DNA of 11,663 bases, from assembly GCA_016789785.1 (NCBI GenBank), contig JAEUQE010000258.1:1-11663 (forward strand), written 5' to 3'. Below are positions 6,527 through 11,663 of this stretch, one piece after another. How positions within the stretch are numbered: the stretch's first letter is position 1; the number at the start of each line of letters is the position of its first letter. The position numbers and the translations under genes were made by a program. Below the pieces are notes generated by a model. It saw only the letters and a program-made list of their open reading frames with translations. It did not search any database and was not told the DNA's origin. The DNA comes from Bryobacterales bacterium (GTDB lineage Bacteria > Acidobacteriota > Terriglobia > Bryobacterales > Bryobacteraceae).

Positions 6527-7768
6527 ATGAACCGGCGCACGTTTCTCAGGACAGCAGCGGGCCTGTCTTTGCCACTCCACCGTCTCGCGGCAGCTCACAA
6601 GGGGAAGGTGAAGATCACCGATGTGAAGGTGATGATCGTCCGCGGCACGTGGGACTGGAACCTGATCAAGATCGAGACGGACACGGGCATCCACGGCATT
6701 GGCGAAGCGTATTGGGGCTACGGCGTGAAGGACCTGATCCTCGGCCAGTTCAAGCAGCTGCTCATCGGAGAAGACCCGCTCAACGTCGACAAGCTCTACA
6801 CGAAGGTGCTCATGATGAGCGCGGGGCAGGGGGCGCTGGCGGGCATCACAGTGACCGCGGCGAGCGGCATCGAGATCGCGCTATGGGATCTCGCCGGGCG
6901 GATTCTCGAAACGCCTGCATGCAACTTGCTCGGCGGCCGGTTCCGGGATCGCGTGCGGTTCTATCGCACGCTGCAAGTGGTGGACGATCCGGAGGACATG
7001 AAGCAGTGGCGCGATCAGGTGCAGCAGGCACGCGCGGAGAAGTTCGGTTGGACCGCGTTCAAGTTCCAGGGCGATGGCATTCCTCCGAAGGCTGATCCGC
7101 AGTACAAGGAGCCGGGTCACGACCGCTACACTCGCGGGCTGACGTTGAAGGATCTGCGGCGCATCGGGAAGGCTATGGAGACGGTACGTGACGCGCTTGG
7201 CCCCGATATCGACTTCGGAGTGGAGGCGCACTGGAAGTACGACACGCGTGATGCCATTCAGATGGCGAAGGCGATCGAGCCGGCCAGGCCGATGTGGCTG
7301 GAGGATCCGGTTCCGCCGGGCAATGTGGAGGCGATGAAGCGCGTGACGGATGCCGTGGAGGTGCCGGTGTGCACGGGAGAGAATCTGTACACGCGCGACG
7401 GCTTCCGCCCGCTGATTGTGGCGCAGGCTTGCGACGTGGTGCACATCGACATTCCCAAGTCCGGTGGCCTGCTCGAGTCGAAGCGCATTCACGATCTCGC
7501 GGACAGCTACTACATCTGGACGGCGGCACACAATCCCGCGAGCCCCGTGGGTACGATCGCCTCCGCGCATGCCGCGGCGTCGATGCGCACGTTCCGCGTG
7601 CATGAACTCGCGAAGTACATTGACTGGTGGCAGGATCTGGTGATCCACGATGGTCCGATCATCGAGAATGGCTATCATACGATTCGCGACAAACCGGGGT
7701 ACGGCATCGAACTGAATCCCGAGGTGGCGAAGGCGCATCTTGCGCCGGGCGAGAAGTGGTGGGGGTGA
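6527..7768 (+). CDS. Tat-exported enolase-superfamily protein, acid-sugar dehydratase-like
   Basis: Mandelate racemase/muconate lactonizing enzyme subgroup of the enolase superfamily, 413 residues from the ATG at 6527. The N-terminus MNRRTFLRTAAGLSLPL is a twin-arginine signal, suggesting folded export. An N-terminal capping domain (about 28-135) precedes the barrel. Candidate metal ligands are E233, E259 (WLEDPVPP) and E285 (CTGENLYTR). H235 (GVEAHWKY) and H335 (AAHNPASPVG) fit the two-histidine acid/base pattern of galactonate-dehydratase-like enzymes, and K179 lies on an earlier strand. The likely chemistry is dehydration of a sugar acid, but the substrate cannot be read from sequence. In-frame TTG (6506) and ATG (6509) starts exist, but 6527 places RR in the canonical position. 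Its GGAG is too close to act as a normal Shine-Dalgarno sequence, so the start stays slightly uncertain. The deacetylase gene follows after 3 nt. Confidence 0.85.
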   Translation: MNRRTFLRTAAGLSLPLHRLAAAHKGKVKITDVKVMIVRGTWDWNLIKIETDTGIHGIGEAYWGYGVKDLILGQFKQLLIGEDPLNVDKLYTKVLMMSAGQGALAGITVTAASGIEIALWDLAGRILETPACNLLGGRFRDRVRFYRTLQVVDDPEDMKQWRDQVQQARAEKFGWTAFKFQGDGIPPKADPQYKEPGHDRYTRGLTLKDLRRIGKAMETVRDALGPDIDFGVEAHWKYDTRDAIQMAKAIEPARPMWLEDPVPPGNVEAMKRVTDAVEVPVCTGENLYTRDGFRPLIVAQACDVVHIDIPKSGGLLESKRIHDLADSYYIWTAAHNPASPVGTIASAHAAASMRTFRVHELAKYIDWWQDLVIHDGPIIENGYHTIRDKPGYGIELNPEVAKAHLAPGEKWWG

Positions 7769-7771
7769 CGG

Positions 7772-9337
7772 ATGCGGCGACGGGATCTGCTTGGAACATT
7801 GGCGGCCGTTCCTGTTTTGGGCGCAACCGCGCGCCGGGTGGTGTTGACGTTTGATGATGCCGTCAAATCGCACCGCACGTTTGTGGGTCCGCTGCTGAAG
7901 GAACTCGGCTTTCGCGCGACGTTCTTCGTGACGCACCGGTGGATGGAAGACCGCGAGAACTTCATGTCATGGGAGGAGATCGCGGACCTTCATGAACTGG
8001 GCTTCGAGATCGGAAATCATAGCTGGTCGCACGGCAACTTCTCTTCGGCGCGCGCGGCCGCGCGGCTGCACGGGGAACTTGCCTTGGTGGAGAACGCGCT
8101 GGCTCGTGTGAAGGTGCCGAAGCCGGTGGCGTTCGCCTGGTCAGGCAACCAGTTTGGACCTGAAGCAGTGCGCGTGTTGCGGGAGCATGGGATCCGCGTT
8201 GCGCGGCGAGGCGGTGCACCTGAAGTGGAGTATGGAAAGCTGGTGGTTGGGCCGGCGCTGGACGTCCGCAAGCATCATCCATTGCTCATTCCGACGACCG
8301 GCGACGGATATCCGGATTGGACGTTCGATCATTTTCTAAAGGTGCTTGAGGCAGGGAGCGAGAATCGCGTTGCCGTGCTGCAATTTCACGGTGTGCCGGA
8401 CAAAGCGCATCCGTGGGTGCACACTCCGCCTGAGATGTTCGAGCGCTACATGCGGCATCTGAAGCAGGAAGGTTTCTCGACGCTGAGTCTCGGCGACGTG
8501 GAGTCGCTGTATGACGCGAAGCTGCCTTCGGATCCGATGATGGAGCATCGCACCGGAAAGCAGATACTCCCTCCGGAAGTAGTCGCGACGCAGAAGGACC
8601 GGAGCTACTGGATCGCGAACATGGCTGAGCATCGACACAGCGCGGAGGAAGCGTCGCGAGTCACTGGAGAGAGCGAGCCGGCACTTCCGCAGCCGAAAGG
8701 GTCAGGATTGCGAATCGCTCCGTATCCCGGTGGCAGGCACACGCGAACCGGTTTTCTGGAAGGCGCGATTGATCCGATGCGAGGGACGAAGGCTTCGGTG
8801 TTTCTTCCTTGGAAGGACTCGGGGTACGTTGTGGTCGATGTTCCGGAGGCGATCTTCAGCAATCTCGGTTTGCTGTTCCTTGCCCACACGCACGTGCCGA
8901 CGGTCTGGGATAAGAAGCACGTGGTGATTGAGAATCGGGACTGGCAGCGGCGGGACGATGGCTCGCTGGCACTGGAATGGACCCTGCCCAACCAGGTGAA
9001 CTTCGGCTCGACGGTGCGATTGGATGGCGATGCGGTCGCGATGGAGATATGGCTGCGCAACGGAACCGCGTCGAAACTGACAGGGCTTCGGACACAGGTC
9101 TGTGTGTTGACGCGTGGCGCTCCAGGGTTCGACGCACAGACCAACGACAACAAGACACTCGGGGCCAGCCGTGCGACGGTGCGGTCAGCGGATGGCCGCC
9201 AGATCCACACGGAGTGGGAGCGCGCAGGGCGGGTGTGGGCCAATCCGCGTTGCCCCTGCTTGCATTCCGATCCGGTTTTGCCGGACTGCGGCGCCGGTGA
9301 AACGGTGCGCGTGACAGGCCGTCTGTGGTTTGCGTAA
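7772..9337 (+). CDS. Exported polysaccharide-deacetylase-domain protein with unassigned C-terminal region
   Basis: The 521-residue protein has an N-terminal signal with RRR (MRRRDLLGTLAAVPVLGATA), either Tat-like or Sec. Residues about 22-250 form a CE4/NodB-type domain: TFDD (26-29) gives D28/D29, and HSWSH (83-87) gives the two zinc histidines. FAWSGNQFGP (121-130) stands where an RxPxG-type motif would be, and LQFHG (203-207) supplies the late histidine. Known CE4 enzymes remove N- or O-acetyl groups from glycans, but the altered third motif makes the substrate uncertain. Residues about 255-521 are not CE4. They begin with a helical stretch (SYWIANMAEHRHSAEEASRV) and continue as a beta-rich region with 'CPCLHSDPVLPDC' near the end. 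I do not recognise this part. The start is supported by GGGGGTGA at 7761-7768, and the 3-nt gap implies an operon with the enolase-superfamily gene. Confidence 0.8.
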   Translation: MRRRDLLGTLAAVPVLGATARRVVLTFDDAVKSHRTFVGPLLKELGFRATFFVTHRWMEDRENFMSWEEIADLHELGFEIGNHSWSHGNFSSARAAARLHGELALVENALARVKVPKPVAFAWSGNQFGPEAVRVLREHGIRVARRGGAPEVEYGKLVVGPALDVRKHHPLLIPTTGDGYPDWTFDHFLKVLEAGSENRVAVLQFHGVPDKAHPWVHTPPEMFERYMRHLKQEGFSTLSLGDVESLYDAKLPSDPMMEHRTGKQILPPEVVATQKDRSYWIANMAEHRHSAEEASRVTGESEPALPQPKGSGLRIAPYPGGRHTRTGFLEGAIDPMRGTKASVFLPWKDSGYVVVDVPEAIFSNLGLLFLAHTHVPTVWDKKHVVIENRDWQRRDDGSLALEWTLPNQVNFGSTVRLDGDAVAMEIWLRNGTASKLTGLRTQVCVLTRGAPGFDAQTNDNKTLGASRATVRSADGRQIHTEWERAGRVWANPRCPCLHSDPVLPDCGAGETVRVTGRLWFA

Positions 9338-9437
9338 CAAGAACGATCGGGCCTGGAGTTTCGGCATTCCACGGGGTCCAATGGTACATGCACGGTAGCG
9401 GAAACCCCGAGGTCTGGCGCGTTCCCTATCGAGGGGA

Positions 9438-9449
9438 CGCCTTCGGGCG
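9438..9449 (+). terminator. Small UUCG-tetraloop hairpin downstream of the deacetylase gene
   Basis: CGCC-TTCG-GGCG forms a 4-bp stem closed by a very stable cUUCGg loop, 100 nt past the deacetylase stop. There is no T-run after it. It may end or protect the plus-strand transcript, but the stem is short and could be chance in GC-rich DNA. Confidence 0.2.
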
Positions 9450-9512
9450 GGCACAGATCCCTGTACGCTGCATCTCGGCTTTGCCGGGGGAGCCCTCGAC
9501 GCCATTGTCGAG

Positions 9513-9538
9513 GCGGTAGGGTGAACCCGCTCTACCGC
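9513..9538 (-). terminator. Candidate terminator hairpin after the phytase gene
   Basis: On the minus strand the stem GCGGTAG/CTACCGC (7 bp, 12-nt loop) starts 1 nt after the phytase TAA stop. A second hairpin with a CCTCGAC/GTCGAGG stem (9494-9513) follows immediately. Both stems are GC-rich, but no U-tract follows, so this could be a Rho-dependent or stabilising 3' structure and not a classical intrinsic terminator. Confidence 0.35.
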
Positions 9539-9539
9539 A

Positions 9540-10481
9540 TTAGCGAAGAGCAGCGAGAATCGATTTCCAACTCGCCACCAGGAAGTTGTGCTTGCTGTCG
9601 TTCATGGCCACAAAGAGGTCCAACTCCTGGTTGACGTCGATGCCGTCCGTTGTATCCGCTCCCAGGCGAAAGCTGCCGATCTGCTTCAGAGTTTTTGTGT
9701 GGAAGACGTGAAACACTGAGTTGGCCGGCTGCTGGTCGGTGGCGATGAGATAGTCGCCGGCCACAGCCAAGCCTTCACGATCGCCCACCCAGCCGCTTTG
9801 CGCGAACAAAGCCAACTCGTCATTGCGGCTTGGGTCCGCACTATACTTGCGGATGCCCGCGCCTTCGTCGGAATAGTAGATCTCTTCGCGCTGGGCATCC
9901 ACTGCGATGGCTTCGATCTCCTTGCTACCGCTGAAGGCGCCGAATTCACGGACCTTCACTCCCACCAACTTCCCTGTGCCATCGTCCTTGATCTGGTACT
10001 GGTGCAGATACGAACCACTGTGGCCGGTCTTCCTGCTCACGATCGCGAAGATCGCGCCATCCCGCTTCCGCTTGTAGAGCGCAATGCCCATCGGTTGCGC
10101 GAAGACCGGAATGGAAGCAAGATCGCGAAGGCCCACACCCGGTACCACTTCGAAGATGCGCAACTGGTTCTTGTTGCGTTCGGTCGCGACCGCGATGTCC
10201 AGCTTGCGCTGGCCGAGCCGTACGCCGTATGCCACGTCGATATTGTTCGGCCTGTCGACGTTCGGAATCGTCATCAGGCGCGAACCATCCAGCCGGTACA
10301 CGGCGACCGCGCCATCCGGTGCGGCCATCTTCACGGTGCCGAGGATCAGGCTCTGAGAGCGATCTTTCCGGTTCACCCAAACGGCGGGGTCGTCCGTTTG
10401 ATGAGCTTCGGGCGCGGTTTCCCGGAGTGGCTTCACGTCAACCTGCGACAGAAGCCCCGCGAGCAACAGGCTCCAGAACAT
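9540..10481 (-). CDS. Beta-propeller (3-)phytase
   Basis: Secreted phosphatase releasing phosphate from phytate or other inositol phosphates. In the family the fold is a six-bladed calcium-dependent propeller. The 313-residue protein starts with a short hydrophobic signal (MFWSLLLAGLLS) followed by phytase hallmarks: TDDPAVWVN (29-37), LILGTVK (45-51), DRPNNIDVAYG (76-86), KEIEAIAVD (187-195), IYYSDEGAGIRKY (201-213), GDREGLAVAG (233-242) and TTDGIDV (277-283). It is shorter than Bacillus phytases (about 380), with a compact N-terminus. The ATG shares one base with the stop of the upstream TonB-dependent receptor (TGATG), so the two are almost certainly co-translated. This pairing matches the reported co-occurrence of beta-propeller phytases with TonB-dependent receptor genes. 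Substrate breadth is not readable from sequence. Confidence 0.88.
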   Translation of the reverse strand: MFWSLLLAGLLSQVDVKPLRETAPEAHQTDDPAVWVNRKDRSQSLILGTVKMAAPDGAVAVYRLDGSRLMTIPNVDRPNNIDVAYGVRLGQRKLDIAVATERNKNQLRIFEVVPGVGLRDLASIPVFAQPMGIALYKRKRDGAIFAIVSRKTGHSGSYLHQYQIKDDGTGKLVGVKVREFGAFSGSKEIEAIAVDAQREEIYYSDEGAGIRKYSADPSRNDELALFAQSGWVGDREGLAVAGDYLIATDQQPANSVFHVFHTKTLKQIGSFRLGADTTDGIDVNQELDLFVAMNDSKHNFLVASWKSILAALR

Positions 10482-11663
10482 CAGAAGTTCAGCCGCAACA
10501 TGAACTGCAACTGGCGCGACGTTCCGGTACCAGTAGCGCCATCATTGGCAGTGGAGAGAATGCGGCCGAAGGTGGCGTTCTGACGCGCCGCGACCGGGTT
10601 GCCGAACTGGGCGCGATTGAACAGGTTGAACGCTTCCGCGCGGAAGTCCAGGTTCAGACGCTCCGTGATCGTGAAGCGCTTCGTCATCCCGAGATCAGCC
10701 TGCCACAATCCAGGTCCACGGAAGGCGTTGCGGCCAGCGTTGCCAAACGTGCCTACGGCGGGCAGCGCGAAGGCGGCCGGATTGAGCCATCCATCGGGAC
10801 CGCGATTCGGCAGATACACACTGCCGCCGATGTAGTCAGCGCGCTGGCTCTGCGTTTGACCGGAAGGAACCGCGGTGGCGGCGCGAGCGATGGAGACGGA
10901 GAATGGCGATCCGGTGCGGGCAGTCAAGATCCCGCTGAGGTCCCATCCGCCATAGAGCTTATTGCGGGCCCACGGCAGTTGGTAGACCGTGTTCGCTGTG
11001 AAGGTTTGGCGGATGTCGTAGTCTGCGGGACCGTAGTCGCAGCGGCGGCAGGTAATGTCCTGGATTTGCCCGCCTTCACCGGGACCTGCATTGTCGCTCA
11101 TGGCCCGGCCCCACATGTACTGCGCCTGGACCAGCCAGCCCTTGGAGAAGTTGCGGGTCAGCGAAGATTGGAGGCCGTGGAAGTTCGTGTTGCCGTCGAA
11201 GCGCTTGATGTCGATCTGGCCGAAGTTGCGAAGAGGACGCAGGCGCGTGACGGGATCGAGCGTGTTGACGTAGCTGCGCGTGAGCATGTGCCGGCCCACG
11301 TTGCCTACATAGGCCACTTGGAACACCGTGCTCAGCGGCATCTGCTGCTGGATGGAAACGGTCCACTGGTGGGACTCCGGCTCTTGCCGGTCGCGTTGCA
11401 CCGCACGCGGCGTTGCGCCTTGATTGCGCAACTGGCTGAGGAAGGCCGTCGGCGGATAGGTGAGGCCGGGTGCGTCGGCGGCGCTCAACGAAAAGCTCTC
11501 GGGCAGGCTGTCGATTGCCGCGGTGACGTCATCATTCTGACCAGGTCCATTGAAGCGGCCGTAACCGGCACGCACCACAGTCTTGCCGCCAAACATCTTC
11601 GGCGAGTAAGCGAGCGAAAAGCGCGGCAGGATGTTGTTGCGATCCGGACTGAACCATTCGGCG
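10481..11663 (-). CDS. TonB-dependent receptor, Oar-like, C-terminal part (5' end outside window)
   Basis: Outer-membrane beta-barrel of the Oar/carboxypeptidase-regulatory-like TonB-dependent receptor group common in Acidobacteriota. The frame is open to the window edge. The ATG at 11594-11596 is internal: 22 further in-frame codons precede it (AEWFSPDRNNILPRFSLAYS, then PK), so 393 residues are visible. The visible part is barrel: VVRAGYGRFN, FQVAYVGNVGRHML, WLVQAQYMWGRAMSDNAG, DIRQTFTANTVYQLPW, GWDLSGILTARTGSPFSV, LDFRAEAFNLFNRAQFGNP, and the terminal FMLRLNF ending in the aromatic residue expected for outer-membrane insertion. A DITCRRCDYG segment carries two cysteines in a probable loop. 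The N-terminal Ig-like and plug domains must lie beyond the window. The phytase gene follows in a TGATG overlap, suggesting a role in taking up a phosphate-containing ligand or a released product. Confidence 0.9.
   Translation of the reverse strand, partial: AEWFSPDRNNILPRFSLAYSPKMFGGKTVVRAGYGRFNGPGQNDDVTAAIDSLPESFSLSAADAPGLTYPPTAFLSQLRNQGATPRAVQRDRQEPESHQWTVSIQQQMPLSTVFQVAYVGNVGRHMLTRSYVNTLDPVTRLRPLRNFGQIDIKRFDGNTNFHGLQSSLTRNFSKGWLVQAQYMWGRAMSDNAGPGEGGQIQDITCRRCDYGPADYDIRQTFTANTVYQLPWARNKLYGGWDLSGILTARTGSPFSVSIARAATAVPSGQTQSQRADYIGGSVYLPNRGPDGWLNPAAFALPAVGTFGNAGRNAFRGPGLWQADLGMTKRFTITERLNLDFRAEAFNLFNRAQFGNPVAARQNATFGRILSTANDGATGTGTSRQLQFMLRLNF

Larger units (their letters stand above)
9338..9539. 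other. Convergent intergenic region with several short hairpins
   Basis: This is the only sizeable non-coding gap in the right half, between the convergent deacetylase and phytase genes. Visible inverted repeats are CGCC-TTCG-GGCG (9438-9449, a cUUCGg-type tetraloop), ACAG-ATCC-CTGT (9453-9464), CCTCGAC/GTCGAGG (9494-9500/9507-9513) and GCGGTAG/CTACCGC (9513-9519/9532-9538). No T-tract follows any of them. Open frames crossing it show no recognisable protein. It probably serves transcription termination in both directions, although a structured RNA cannot be excluded. Confidence 0.4.

Noticed and set aside
6881..7936. 351-codon minus-strand frame opposite the enolase-superfamily gene
   Set aside because: It has composition typical of an antisense shadow (many Arg and His) and overlaps two conserved genes.
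9325..9519. 64-codon plus-strand frame across the hairpin-rich gap
   Set aside because: It overlaps the deacetylase 3' end in another frame, has no convincing ribosome site and shows no recognisable protein features.
10481..11596. TonB-dependent receptor gene starting at the ATG at 11594-11596
   Set aside because: The frame stays open to the window edge with typical barrel sequence (NNILPRFSLAYS) upstream of that Met, so it is internal to a longer gene.
1..11663. tRNA, rRNA, CRISPR array or insertion sequence
   Set aside because: I looked on both strands for cloverleaf-like segments, regularly spaced direct repeats and transposase motifs and saw none.

Overview
The window is high-GC bacterial chromosome with tightly packed genes. 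The protein repertoire suggests an acidobacterium, possibly of the Bryobacterales/Solibacter type: an Oar-like TonB-dependent receptor ending in the typical 'FNLFNRAQFGNP ... LNF' barrel terminus, a Tat-exported enolase-superfamily enzyme, a secreted polysaccharide deacetylase and a Thermus-type isocitrate dehydrogenase. This placement is inferred from protein style; there is no rRNA or other marker here.

Layout. (1) 1-76, minus: the first 25 codons of a gene that leaves the window, probably an M20-type peptidase. (2) 77-305: a divergent intergenic region with weak promoter-like elements and an imperfect inverted repeat. (3) 306-3427, plus: icd (isocitrate dehydrogenase), purE and purK in one tight transcription unit (6-nt gap, then an ATGA overlap). 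(4) 3418-4903, plus: an AbiE-type toxin-antitoxin pair (AbiEi-like antitoxin, AbiEii nucleotidyltransferase toxin). It has its own sigma70-like promoter and a perfect 14-bp palindrome immediately upstream that overlaps the purK stop codon. (5) 4900-6492, minus: fhs (formate-tetrahydrofolate ligase), whose stop codon overlaps the toxin stop. (6) 6527-9337, plus: two exported proteins, an enolase-superfamily (acid-sugar-dehydratase-like) protein with a Tat signal, then a polysaccharide-deacetylase-domain protein with a long C-terminal region I do not recognise. (7) 9338-9539: a 202-bp intergenic region between convergent genes, with several short hairpins. (8) 9540-11663, minus: a TonB-dependent receptor (3' part only) followed, with a 1-nt TGATG overlap, by a beta-propeller phytase.

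How the genes work together. purE and purK catalyse consecutive steps of de novo purine synthesis. fhs makes 10-formyl-THF, which donates formyl groups in the same pathway, although it is on the other strand. The receptor-phytase pair suggests capture of phosphate or inositol phosphates from organic phosphate. The enolase-superfamily and deacetylase genes look like a small extracytoplasmic carbohydrate-processing unit. Most of the window is ordinary housekeeping and scavenging DNA. The parts most worth a second look are the compact AbiE locus with its palindrome and possibly leaderless start, the fhs variant that appears to lack an internal family segment, and the unassigned C-terminal half of the deacetylase protein. 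I see no tRNA, rRNA, CRISPR array or insertion sequence.
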